DNA from: Actinacidiphila acidipaludis
GTDB taxonomy: Bacteria; Actinomycetota; Actinomycetes; Streptomycetales; Streptomycetaceae
DNA length: 64,000 nt
Assembly (NCBI RefSeq): GCF_019890725.1
Contig: NZ_JAINZZ010000028.1
Span: 1 to 64,000 of the forward strand
Direction of reading: 5' to 3'
How positions within the stretch are numbered: position 1 is the first letter of the stretch; each line of letters begins with the position of its first letter. Under the pieces are notes generated by a model. It saw nothing but the letters and a program-made list of their open reading frames with translations. It was not told the DNA's origin and made no database searches. The translations under genes were made by a program, and so were the position numbers. Below, in pieces: positions 24,671 to 34,588 of the stretch.

Positions 24671-26239
24671 TCAGAGAGCGTCGGCCAGGACCGGCTGGTC
24701 CTCGGCGGCCGGGGCCGCCTTGGCGGCGGCGCCGCGCAGCGGGGTCTCCACCAGGAACCAGGCGGCGATGAAGCCCGCGATGCTGACCAGCGCACCCCAC
24801 AGGAACACCGTGTGCGTGCCCGAGGCCACCGCGTGGAAGTAGGCGTCCTTCATGGCGGGCGGGAACTTGGCGATGGTCGCCGGGTCGAGCTGGGCGCCGC
24901 TCTTGGTCGCCGCGGCGCCCTGACCGCCGGCGCCGCTCTGCATGGCGTGCTGCACCTTGTGGGTGAAGAGCGCGCCGAAGAGCGAGACGCCGAAGGAGCC
25001 GCCGATCGTCCGGAACAGGGTGGCCGACGAGGAGCCGACGCCGATGTCCTTCAGGTCCACGCTGTTCTGGGCGATCAGCATGGTGATCTGCATGATGAAG
25101 CCCATGCCCGCGCCCAGGACGGCCATGAACAGCCCGGAGGTCAGGCGGGTGGTGTGCACGCCCATCGTGGACAGCAGGTAGAGGCCGACGATGATCAGCG
25201 CGCCGCCGGTGACCGGGAAGATCTTGTACTTGCCGGTGGAGGTGGTGACCCGGCCGGCGACCATCGACACGGCCATCATCGACAGCAGCATCGGCAGCAG
25301 GAGCAGGCCGGAGTTGGTGGCCGACGCGCCCTGCACGGTCTGCTGGAACAGCGGCAGGAACGTCATCGAGCCGAACATCGTGAAGCCGACCAGGAAGCCG
25401 ATCAGCGAGATCAGCGTGAAGTTCCCGCTGCGGAAGATGCGCAGCGGCAGGATCGGTTCCGCGGCCCGGGTCTCGGCGTAGAGGAAGCCGGCCAGTGCGG
25501 CCAGGCCCAGCACCAGCAGGCCGATGATCATGCCGGAGCCCCAGGCGTACTGCGTGCCGCCCCAGGTGGTGAGCAGCACCAGGGAGGTGATGGCCACGGT
25601 GAGCAGGACGGCGCCGAGGTAGTCGATGCGGCTCTGCGTGCGCTTCTTCGGCAGGTGCAGCACGATCGTGATCATCGCCAGTGCGGCCGCGCCGATCGGC
25701 AGGTTGATGTAGAAGCTCCAGCGCCATCCCCAGTTGTCGGTGATGGAGCCGCCGACCAGCGGGCCGCCGATCATGGCGATCGCCATGACACCGGCCGTCA
25801 TGCCCTGGTACTTGCCGCGCTCACGGGGCGGGATGAGCTCGCCGATGATCGACATCACGCCGACGATCAGACCGCCGGCGCCCAGGCCCTGCAGGGCGCG
25901 GAAGGTGATCAGCTGGTCCATGGACTGCGAGGCGCCGGACAGCGCCGAACCGGCCAGGAACATCACGATCGAGGTCAGGAAGATGTTCTTGCGGCCGTAC
26001 ATGTCGCCGAGCTTGCCCCAGATGGGCGTCGAGGTGGCGGTGGCCAGGGTGTAGGCGGTGACCACCCAGGACAGGTGGTTGAGGCCGCCGAGTTCGCCGA
26101 CGATCGTCGGCATCGCGGTACCGATGATCATGTTGTCGAGCATCGCGAGCAGCATCGCGATCATCAGGCCGCCCATGACCACGCGCACACTGCGCTGACG
26201 TGGCTCCTTGGCGACGGCGGGCTGTTCGGTCCGGGACAT
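24671..26239 (-). CDS. DHA2-family MFS multidrug exporter
   Basis: A 522-residue, ~14-helix proton antiporter of the EmrB/QacA group. Signatures include LLAMLDNMIIGTAMPTIVGELGG in helix 1 with an acidic residue, the loop GKLGDMYGRKN after helix 2, and motif C (MTAGVMAIAMIGGPLVGGSITDNWGWRWSF). It is divergently transcribed from a TetR gene, and the intergenic DNA carries a near-perfect 22-bp repeat in opposite orientations, one next to each gene. It is therefore very likely repressed by that TetR protein and induced by an exported compound. The substrate is unknown. Confidence 0.93.
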   Translation of the reverse strand: MSRTEQPAVAKEPRQRSVRVVMGGLMIAMLLAMLDNMIIGTAMPTIVGELGGLNHLSWVVTAYTLATATSTPIWGKLGDMYGRKNIFLTSIVMFLAGSALSGASQSMDQLITFRALQGLGAGGLIVGVMSIIGELIPPRERGKYQGMTAGVMAIAMIGGPLVGGSITDNWGWRWSFYINLPIGAAALAMITIVLHLPKKRTQSRIDYLGAVLLTVAITSLVLLTTWGGTQYAWGSGMIIGLLVLGLAALAGFLYAETRAAEPILPLRIFRSGNFTLISLIGFLVGFTMFGSMTFLPLFQQTVQGASATNSGLLLLPMLLSMMAVSMVAGRVTTSTGKYKIFPVTGGALIIVGLYLLSTMGVHTTRLTSGLFMAVLGAGMGFIMQITMLIAQNSVDLKDIGVGSSSATLFRTIGGSFGVSLFGALFTHKVQHAMQSGAGGQGAAATKSGAQLDPATIAKFPPAMKDAYFHAVASGTHTVFLWGALVSIAGFIAAWFLVETPLRGAAAKAAPAAEDQPVLADAL

Positions 26240-26282
26240 GACCGTGCGTCCTCCCCCGTGCGAGGGCGGTCTCTTCAGTGGT

Positions 26283-26354
26283 ACTTACTTGCCGCCCGGC
26301 TAGTCTGTTGTCGACAGCAAGTTACGACCTCTACTAGCCGGGCGTCAAGTAAGT
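26283..26354. promoter_or_regulatory. Paired inverted operator-like sequences between the exporter and tetR genes
   Basis: Left arm 26283-26304 (starting ACTTACTTGCCG, ending GGCTAGT) and right arm 26333-26354 (starting ACTAGCC, ending CAAGTAAGT) are inverted copies with 21 of 22 positions matching, 28 nt apart. A TGTCGACA palindrome (26309-26316) lies between them. Each promoter thus carries the same element in the same relative orientation, as expected for one regulator controlling both genes. Confidence 0.75.
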
Positions 26355-26453
26355 GCGTAGTCTCGCGGTGAGGCCCTACCGTGGGGGGTCATCGGGCCCG
26401 TCACGGCCGACCGACACGGCGTGACGCGTAGTGCAGCAGGAGAGCGACAGCCA

Positions 26454-27038
26454 ATGGCCACACCGCACCATCCGCGCAGGGGCGACACTCGCCGCCGGAT
26501 CCAGCAGGTCGCCCTGCAGTTGTTCGCCGAGCACGGCTACGAGAAGACCTCGCTGCGGGAGATCGCCGAGCGGCTGGAGGTCACCAAGGCCGCGCTGTAC
26601 TACCACTTCAAGACCAAGGAGGACATCCTCAGCAGCATCGCCGAGGACCTCACGCGGCCCATCCACGAGCTGATCGACTGGGCCGAGAGCCAGCCGCGCA
26701 CCCTGGAGGTCAAGCAGGAGGTGCTGCGCCGCTACAGCGACATCCTGTGGAACTCCGCGGACCTCTTCCGCTTCATCCAGGAGAACCAGGCCACCGTCCG
26801 CGACCTCACCGTCGGTGAGACCTTCCGCAACTCCATGATGGCGCTGGGCAACCTGCTGAAGGACCCGGAGGCGCCGATGGCCGCGCAGGTACGCAGCGTC
26901 ACGGCGCTGTTCGCGATGCACGCCGGGATGTTCGTGACGCAGAACGTCGAGGGCGACCCGGAGGAGAAGCGCGCGGCCATCCTCGAGGTCGCCCTCGATC
27001 TCGTCGCCCAGGCGGAGACGAACGTCGCCGCAGGCTGA
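26454..27038 (+). CDS. TetR-family repressor of the adjacent exporter
   Basis: A 194-residue TetR regulator. The HTH is TRRRIQQVALQLFAEHGYEKTSLREIAERLEVTKAALYYHFKTKEDIL, a textbook match; the C-terminal helical domain binds ligand. The ATG at 26454 has AGGAGAG (26438-26444) upstream. Divergence from the DHA2 exporter gene and the shared 22-bp elements argue that it represses both genes. The recognition helix (VTKAALYYHF) is of the widespread AcrR/QacR-like type. Confidence 0.93.
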   Translation: MATPHHPRRGDTRRRIQQVALQLFAEHGYEKTSLREIAERLEVTKAALYYHFKTKEDILSSIAEDLTRPIHELIDWAESQPRTLEVKQEVLRRYSDILWNSADLFRFIQENQATVRDLTVGETFRNSMMALGNLLKDPEAPMAAQVRSVTALFAMHAGMFVTQNVEGDPEEKRAAILEVALDLVAQAETNVAAG

Positions 27039-27045
27039 CACACCG

Positions 27046-27076
27046 GAAGGCCCGAGCGGAATCCGCTCAGGCCTTC
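27046..27076. terminator. Terminator after tetR / M23 peptidase
   Basis: Arms 27046-27060 and 27062-27076 form a GC-rich hairpin (GAAGGCC...GGCCTTC outer, GAGCGG/CCGCTC inner, one mismatch), 8 nt after the tetR stop and between convergent genes. Confidence 0.75.
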
Positions 27077-27079
27077 TCT

Positions 27080-27130
27080 CAGGTGTCACACGCAGGTGTC
27101 ACGCGCAGGGGTCACCGGCGGTGTCACGCA
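27080..27130. repeat. Short tandem repeat of a GCAGGTGTCAC unit
   Basis: About four degenerate copies of a 10-13 bp GCAGGTGTCAC-like unit follow the terminator. This is non-coding and probably slippage-derived; no function is evident. Confidence 0.55.
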
Positions 27131-27171
27131 ACCGGTTCTGCCGGGTCACCCCGAAGCGCCGGTTCCTGGGA

Positions 27172-27879
27172 TCAGGCGTTGACGCCGTGGACCTTCAGGA
27201 AGTGCAGCGGCTCGACCGAGGAGCCGTAGTACGGCGTGGTCCGGACCTCGAAGTGCAGGTGCGGGCCGGTCGAGTTGCCGGTGGAGCCGGACTTGCCGAT
27301 CTCCTCGCCGGTGGTGACCTTCTCGCCCAGGTGGACCTCGATCTTCGAGAGGTGGCCGTACTGGGTGTACAGGTGCGAGCCGTGCTTGATCACGATGTTG
27401 TTGCCGTAGGCGCCGCCCCAGCCGGCGGTGACGACGGTGCCGGTGTGGGCGGCACGCACGGTGCTGCCGCTCGGCACGACGAAGTCCTGACCGGAGTGCT
27501 TGTGGATCCAGTGCGGGCCCGCCTGCGCGTAGCCCGCGCCCAGCACGTAGTGCGTGGTCGGGGTCACCCAGCCGTTGACCCGGGCCTTCGCCTCGGCGGC
27601 CTTCTTCGCCTCGTTGGCCTTCTTGGCCTCGGCGGCAGCCTTGGCGTCGGCGGCCTTCTTCACCGCGGCGGCCTTCTGGTCCGCGGCCTGCTTCTGCACG
27701 GCCTGGACGGCGCTGCTCGCCACCGGGGCGGTCGCGCCCTCGTGGTGCGCGGGGGCCGCGGCCATGGCTGCGGTCGAACCCAGCGCGATCGCCGCGACCA
27801 GTCCGCCGGTCACCACGGCGACCCGGCCGCCGGTGACGGACTTCAGGGTGCGGTTCTTCATCGTCGAGATCTTGCGCAT
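27172..27879 (-). CDS. Secreted M23-family (LytM) peptidase
   Basis: A 235-residue cell-wall endopeptidase. It has a signal peptide (basic N-terminus, then VAVVTGGLVAAIALGSTAAMAAAPA), a ~60-residue Ala/Lys-rich coiled-coil-like spacer (AVKKAADAKAAAEAKKANEAKKAAEAK) and a C-terminal LytM domain. The Zn ligands are seen as HxxxD in HKHSGQDFV and HxH in GPHLHFEV. It should cleave peptidoglycan cross-bridges outside the membrane. The ATG at 27879 (MRKISTMKN) has a GAGGTTATTTCTCC-type leader with a weak ribosome site; MKN is an alternative. The ~490-nt gap upstream suggests a long leader or distant promoter. Confidence 0.93.
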   Translation of the reverse strand: MRKISTMKNRTLKSVTGGRVAVVTGGLVAAIALGSTAAMAAAPAHHEGATAPVASSAVQAVQKQAADQKAAAVKKAADAKAAAEAKKANEAKKAAEAKARVNGWVTPTTHYVLGAGYAQAGPHWIHKHSGQDFVVPSGSTVRAAHTGTVVTAGWGGAYGNNIVIKHGSHLYTQYGHLSKIEVHLGEKVTTGEEIGKSGSTGNSTGPHLHFEVRTTPYYGSSVEPLHFLKVHGVNA

Positions 27880-28308
27880 GGAGAAATAACCTCACTGAAT
27901 CGGGAGAGCAGCAGATTCCGTCTGCGGCCCGCTGCGAATCATTGGTAACCCGGCATTCAGCGAGGGGGCAAGGGCCCCCATTACTACCCGAAGTCGTAGA
28001 AAAGGCCCCGCTCGTATCCCTGACTCACCGGGTGGTTTTGCTCCGTTTGCGCCCGAATTGCCCGGTCGCCCGCCGTGCGGGCCTTCGGCTGCCCTGTCCC
28101 CACCCTGTGGACGGACCGCCCCGCCCCGGCCCCCGACTATTTCCCTTAGTAAGTGGCGTGCCTCACGTGCGGCACATCACCCGGGACCCCCATTTCCCCC
28201 GAATTCACCCCTCATCTCCCGTGTGGCCCGGACCACAATTCCACCCCCGAATTCCCCCCGCAGCGTGGCCGCGCTCACGCCCTCTCCCCCGCATTCGCCC
28301 ACGAAAAA
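27880..28308 (-). promoter_or_regulatory. Long upstream region of the M23 peptidase gene
   Basis: This gap has no credible gene and is less GC-biased than its surroundings. On the minus strand a TAGTAA-type -10 candidate follows a CTAC/GTAG dyad near 27977-28000. Further upstream, 28159-28176 reads GTGCC-t-CACGTG-c-GGCAC, an 18-bp palindrome with a single mismatched pair. Long leaders of cell-wall hydrolase genes can carry c-di-AMP riboswitches; I could not identify the conserved ydaO motifs here. Confidence 0.4.
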
Positions 28309-28351
28309 GGCCCTGGCCCCGGACCGGGGTGATGGTCCGGGGCCGGGGGCC
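28309..28351 (-). terminator. Rho-independent terminator of the Uma2 gene
   Basis: Arms 28309-28325 and 28334-28351 form a ~17-bp stem with loop GGGGTGAT, followed on the minus strand by TTTTT. It starts 14 nt after the stop codon of the Uma2 gene and is almost identical to the terminator at 28986-29027. Confidence 0.9.
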
Positions 28352-28365
28352 TCCCGCGCGGCTCC

Positions 28366-28914
28366 CTACGTCGACTTCGACGGGAAGGTGCCGGTGTCCA
28401 CGGTGAACGCCTCCCCGGTACTCAGCCGTACATCGAAGGACTCCCCGTAGCGGACCTCCGTCCGTTCTCCGTACCCGGTGCCCTGAGGCTGCTCGAACAC
28501 CGTGCAGATCCGCGTGAAGGGGTCGGCGACGACGTACACCCCTACTCCGTAGCGCCCGTACTTCTCGACCTTCAGCACGTAGTCGTTCGGGTCGCCCGGG
28601 CGGGAGACGACCTCGAAGGCGGCTAGCAGGTCCACGCAGGTGAAGCGGTTCTGGGTCCGGTGCGCACCGTTGTCGAGGATCGCCACGTCCGGGGCGGACG
28701 ACGTCTCATCGGGAAAGTCGATGGCGACGTCGCTCACCAGTCGCTCCCGGGTGAGGCCGGTCCGTCGGGCGGCCGACTTGATCTCGTCGATCGTCCAGTC
28801 CTGCTCCGGGGTCCGTGGGGTCATCACGACCTTCCCGTCGAGAATCTCGATCTTGAAACCCTCGGTGCTCATGGTGGCGTCGATCTCCCGCCACAGCTCG
28901 TCGAGAACGGTCAT
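28366..28914 (-). CDS. Uma2 family protein (PD-(D/E)xK-like fold)
   Basis: A 182-residue protein of the Uma2/DUF820 family, expanded in Streptomyces and cyanobacteria and predicted to be a restriction-endonuclease-like nuclease. Features seen are FKIEILDGKVVMTPRTP near the N-terminus, VAIDFPDETSSAPDVAILD, LLAAFEVVSRPGDPNDYVLKVEKYGRYGVGVYVVADP (the E-V-x-S/K-x-x-Y region with candidate catalytic Glu and Lys) and a C-terminal beta segment. Cellular function is unknown for the family. The gene with its own terminator sits between clpC's terminator and the M23 gene, as if inserted. Confidence 0.85.
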   Translation of the reverse strand: MTVLDELWREIDATMSTEGFKIEILDGKVVMTPRTPEQDWTIDEIKSAARRTGLTRERLVSDVAIDFPDETSSAPDVAILDNGAHRTQNRFTCVDLLAAFEVVSRPGDPNDYVLKVEKYGRYGVGVYVVADPFTRICTVFEQPQGTGYGERTEVRYGESFDVRLSTGEAFTVDTGTFPSKST

Positions 28915-28985
28915 CGGCCAACCCCCTCACTGGCGGCGCACGCGGCGCACACAGGTGCTTCCCGTGCCTGTGGAGCCAAAAATAA

Positions 28986-29027
28986 GGCCCCGGCCCCGGA
29001 CCAGGGTGATGGTCCGGGGCCGGGGCC
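28986..29027 (-). terminator. Rho-independent terminator of clpC
   Basis: A perfect 17-bp stem (28986-29002 with 29011-29027), loop AGGGTGAT, followed on the minus strand by TTATTTTT. It lies just past the clpC stop. Its stem and loop match the terminator after the Uma2 gene nearly base for base. Confidence 0.92.
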
Positions 29028-29060
29028 CGTGGGAAGGGTGGCGCTACCGCGCCGGAGGCG

Positions 29061-31583
<2,523 letters not shown>

Positions 31584-32069
31584 CGTTAATCGCTCCTCAG
31601 AGCGGTCGGGCAGTGAGGGGTCGGTCCCCTCCCTGTCCTTCCGCATGCTAGTCCCGCACAGCGGCGCCGCTCACGTATCACCCCCGCATCCCACAGGGAA
31701 ACACAGGGCAAGCCGCGCTACCGGCTGACGTCACTCCCACAACCTCGATGGTGCGAGACGATGTTCCCGCAGGCCAGGCGAATACCCCGTTATCAAGTAC
31801 GCCCGTGGCGAACGCCCGTCCCGCCTGCTCGAACACCAGCCCTTCTCACTAGGTACTTCTTACCCTCCGCTGCCGGTAATCCACACGGCGCGGCCGTTTC
31901 GAGTGCGCTACGGGCGAACACGGTCGCGGGGCCCAGAGGGGTTTCCGGCGCCTGCGGGCGCCGGCGGGCGATCCCCCGGGCCACTGCCGGGCGTCCAGCA
32001 GGGAATCACCGCCCGCATCCGGGCGAAGACGATGCGTAACTCCCGCTCCGGGGGGCAGTTGCTCTCGGT
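31584..32069. promoter_or_regulatory. clpC / SCO3374-like intergenic region with a candidate ClgR box
   Basis: No gene is seen in this 486-nt divergent interval. Read on the minus strand, 31797-31813 is GTTCGCCACGGGCGTAC, containing CGC-N5-GCG in a context close to the ClgR consensus reported for actinobacteria. A GATAAC -10-like element follows a few bases downstream toward clpC. The remainder is GC-rich with small dyads. Confidence 0.45.
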
Positions 32070-32651
32070 ATGGGCTGGTACGAGCACGAGCTGGGGTGGC
32101 CGGTGGCCGGGACGCCGCCCGGTCTGGTCACGGGCGAGCGGTTCGACGCGCTGGACGTGCCGGCCGAGGCGGGCTTCGCCATGCTGAGCCGCTTCTCGCG
32201 GCCCGAGCAACTGGGGCCCGTCGCGCTCGACGGGCACCGGATCCGGCTGCTGGTGGCCGCGGGATCGGCCGAGGAGCTGCCGGGGCTCCTGGAGTGGCTG
32301 GAGTGGGGCGGCGTCGCCCTGGACCTGGCCGCCCTGGGGTCAGGCCGGCTGATGCGCGCGCCGGCCCATCCCGAGTGGGTCCGCCGGGAGGCCGCGTACG
32401 ACCGGTCGGCACCGGTGTGGCTGCGGCCTCCTCGGCCGGGGATCGACGTGGAATCCGCCGTGCCCACGCTGCGTGTCTGCGACCGCGCCGATGGATCGGG
32501 GGTGCCCATCGGGCTGACGGCCCTGGTGGCCGCGCTGGCGACCGCCTGTCACCGGATCACGCTGCGGACCCGCGTCCGGGATCAGCTGTGGGCCGTCTCG
32601 TACGCCTCGCGGATGGCCGCGGGGACGCGCCCGCGGTCGTTGACCTCGTAG
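32070..32651 (+). CDS. SCO3374-family protein
   Basis: A 193-residue actinobacterial protein of unknown function that I recognise as the SCO3374 family, usually encoded between clpC and lsr2, as here. It starts MGWYEHELGWPVAGTPPGLVTGERFDALDVPAEAG; the fold resembles the small bifunctional DNA primase/polymerase-like N-terminal region, but no catalytic acidic triad is clear. The C-terminal YASRMAAGTRPRSLTS segment is encoded by DNA that also encodes the end of lsr2 on the other strand (70-nt convergent overlap). No strong ribosome site precedes the ATG. Confidence 0.75.
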   Translation: MGWYEHELGWPVAGTPPGLVTGERFDALDVPAEAGFAMLSRFSRPEQLGPVALDGHRIRLLVAAGSAEELPGLLEWLEWGGVALDLAALGSGRLMRAPAHPEWVRREAAYDRSAPVWLRPPRPGIDVESAVPTLRVCDRADGSGVPIGLTALVAALATACHRITLRTRVRDQLWAVSYASRMAAGTRPRSLTS

Positions 32652-32923
32652 CCCTTCTCCTTCGCCCAGGCGCGGATCTTGGCGGTGTCGGGACCGGACG
32701 CGCCACCACCGCTGCGAGCCGCCTTGGTGCGCCCCCGCCCGGCCCGTCCACCGGTACGGCGGCCACGGTCCGTGTACGGGTTCAGCAGACCGCGCAACTT
32801 GTCGGCATTCTCAGTGGTGAGGTCGATCTCGTACGTCACACCGTCGAGAGCGAACGTGACTGTCTCGTCCGCCTCTCCTCCGTCGAGGTCGTCAACAAGA
32901 AGGACCTGAACCTTCTGTGCCAC
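32582..32923 (-). CDS. lsr2: Nucleoid-associated protein Lsr2
   Basis: An H-NS-like xenogeneic silencer of 113 residues that bridges AT-rich DNA. The N-terminal oligomerisation domain is MAQKVQVLLVDDLDGGEADETVTFALDGVTYEIDLT. A basic linker follows, and the C-terminal DNA-binding domain contains the AT-hook-like RGR in GYEVNDRGRVPAAIREAYETAH. The GTG at 32923 has an AAAGGGAAG ribosome site; an upstream frame to 33034 is not used. The AT-rich DNA immediately upstream (about 32935-33000) is its likely promoter and may be a self-binding site. Its 3' end overlaps the convergent SCO3374-family gene. Confidence 0.96.
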   Translation of the reverse strand: MAQKVQVLLVDDLDGGEADETVTFALDGVTYEIDLTTENADKLRGLLNPYTDRGRRTGGRAGRGRTKAARSGGGASGPDTAKIRAWAKEKGYEVNDRGRVPAAIREAYETAHS

Positions 32924-33044
32924 CGGCTTCCCTTTCATCGAAAACGGATTAACGGTAAAAGCAAAGCGCCTTTCCGCGGAAAACTCAAACCCCTTGCGCG
33001 AAGAGGTTCGCCCGAGGTAGCGCGATCCGGACAAACCGGGTCCC

Positions 33045-33563
33045 TCACAGTTGCAGCAGCATGCGACTGTTGCCCAAGGTGTTCGGTTTCACTCGCTCCA
33101 GGTCCAGGAACTCCGCGACACCCTCGTCATTGGAACGGAGCAGCTCGCCGAAGACATCGCCGTCCACCGGGGTCTCGCCGATCTCCACGAAGCCGTGCTT
33201 GGCGAAGAAGTCCACTTCGAAGGTCAGGCAGAAAATGCGCCGGACTCCCAGCCACCGGGCGGTGTCCAGCAACTTGGCCAGCACGTGGTGGCCGACGCCC
33301 TTGCCGCGCAGGTCCGTGTGCACGGCCAGCGTCCTGACCTCGGCCAGGTCCTCCCACATCACGTGCAGCGCGCCGCACGCCACGACCGAGGCGTCCTCGT
33401 CCCGTTCGGCCACCCAGAACTCCTGGATGTCCTCATAAAGGGTCACGGTGGCCTTGTCGAGCAGGATGCCGTCACGGACATAGGAGTCCAGCAGGCCGCG
33501 TACGGCCGGGACATCGGCGGTGCGGGCACGGCGGATCGTGACGTCATTCGACATGAGGGCCAT
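33045..33563 (-). CDS. GNAT acetyltransferase, amino-acid N-acetyltransferase (ArgA/NAGS-like)
   Basis: A 172-residue GNAT protein similar to the short actinobacterial N-acetylglutamate synthases. The N-terminus is VTIRRARTADVPAVRGLLDSYVRDGILL, and the acetyl-CoA loop is VHTDLRGKGVGHHVLAKLLDTARWLGVRRIFCLTFEVDFFAKHGF. Length and the FCLTFEVDFF-type segment fit NAGS-like enzymes (first step of arginine synthesis), although substrate identity is inferred. Start options are 33563 (MALMSND) and 33554 (MSND). Only 9 nt separate it from the upstream BlaI-type gene, so they form an operon. Confidence 0.85.
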   Translation of the reverse strand: MALMSNDVTIRRARTADVPAVRGLLDSYVRDGILLDKATVTLYEDIQEFWVAERDEDASVVACGALHVMWEDLAEVRTLAVHTDLRGKGVGHHVLAKLLDTARWLGVRRIFCLTFEVDFFAKHGFVEIGETPVDGDVFGELLRSNDEGVAEFLDLERVKPNTLGNSRMLLQL

Positions 33564-33572
33564 GGACGGACG

Positions 33573-33968
33573 CTATCGTCCTTCGTGATCGGCCGGGCCG
33601 GAGGGGTCGCCGGACTCGATGATGCGCATTGCGTCCCGCAACGCCTCGCGCTGTTCCGGCGACATCATGCCGAAGAAGTGGACCAGTGCGGCCGCCGGGT
33701 TGTCACTCGCCGCCCACGCTTCGTTCATCAGTGCGGCCGAGTATGCCGCTCTCGTCGAAACCGCCTCATAGCGATAAGCGCGGCCTTCCTGGGTGCGGCG
33801 CAGCCACCCCTTCTGGCGCAGGTTGTCCATTACGGTCATCACCGTTGTGTAGGCGATGGAACGGTCCCGCGTCAGGTCTTCGAGTACCTCACGAACCGTG
33901 ACCGGGCGGTTCCACTCCCACACCCTGGTCATCACGGTGTCTTCGAGCTCTCCCAGCGGACGGGGCAC
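33573..33968 (-). CDS. BlaI/MecI/CopY-family transcriptional repressor
   Basis: A 131-residue winged-helix repressor. LGELEDTVMTRVWEWNRPVTVREVLEDL, then IAYTTVMTVMDNLRQKGWLRRTQEGRAYRYEA is the family signature, followed by a dimerisation helix. BlaI repressors are usually inactivated by a BlaR1-type membrane peptidase; no such gene is adjacent. The GTG at 33968 has a weak AGGA upstream. It is co-transcribed with the GNAT gene, which may reflect shared promoter use rather than shared function. Confidence 0.9.
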   Translation of the reverse strand: MPRPLGELEDTVMTRVWEWNRPVTVREVLEDLTRDRSIAYTTVMTVMDNLRQKGWLRRTQEGRAYRYEAVSTRAAYSAALMNEAWAASDNPAAALVHFFGMMSPEQREALRDAMRIIESGDPSGPADHEGR

Positions 33969-34135
33969 ACTCGGAATCCTACGGGCCGATAACCGGACAT
34001 GCCCGAATTGCTACTCCGGCGCGGGCCGGCCGGGCGCCCGGGGGGCGGCTTCCAGGCGGCCGGGAGGAACGCGCGGCCCCACGGGCCGCGACGACGCCGG
34101 ACGACGCTGCGCGCGCCGTGCTCCCGTGCGGCGCC

Positions 34136-34327
34136 CTACTCGGCGTCGCCGGTGCGCTGGGCGGCCTCGGCCCGGGCGAACGCGGCGTCGACCGCGGCGT
34201 CCTCCTTGGCCTTGTTGGCACCGCCCTGGTTCTTGATGATCGTCACGACCAGCACGGTGAAGAACACGGCCATCACCAGGGGCGGCACGATCGCGGAGAG
34301 GTAGTCCATGCCCTCAAGCGTAGCCAC
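34136..34327 (-). CDS. Small single-pass membrane protein
   Basis: A ~60-residue protein with one hydrophobic segment (YLSAIVPPLVMAVFFTVLVVTII) followed by a charged C-terminal tail (KAKEDAAVDAAFARAEAAQRTGDAE). Such small proteins are conserved in Streptomyces genomes without assigned function. The start could be GTG 34327 (with a GGGGGGC stretch upstream) or ATG 34309 (MDYLSAIV), whose GAGGG lies very close to the start. Confidence 0.65.
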   Translation of the reverse strand: MATLEGMDYLSAIVPPLVMAVFFTVLVVTIIKNQGGANKAKEDAAVDAAFARAEAAQRTGDAE

Positions 34328-34588
34328 GCCCCCCGGGCCGCCCCGCCCCGCCCTCCGTCCCCGGCGAGTGGCGGGTCCGCGGGCGGCCCCGCGCCGGCGC
34401 GAACGGCCGCTCGGCGGGCTCGTGATGTCCCCCTTCTGCGAACGGCGCCGGACTCCTCTAGAAAGGGGGCACGGGACTTCCCGCCAGGGACCGGCGGGGG
34501 CCGGCCGGGAACGGCCTCCCGGGCGCCTGAGGAGCGGCGGCGCGGCGGCGGCACAGCGGTGACGGAGCGGCGGAAGGGCAGCGCGACG

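Noticed and set aside
27880..28308. Possible c-di-AMP (ydaO) riboswitch before the M23 peptidase gene
   Set aside because: Attractive because disA is in the window and such leaders often precede cell-wall hydrolases, but I could not find the conserved ydaO segments. A covariance search would decide.
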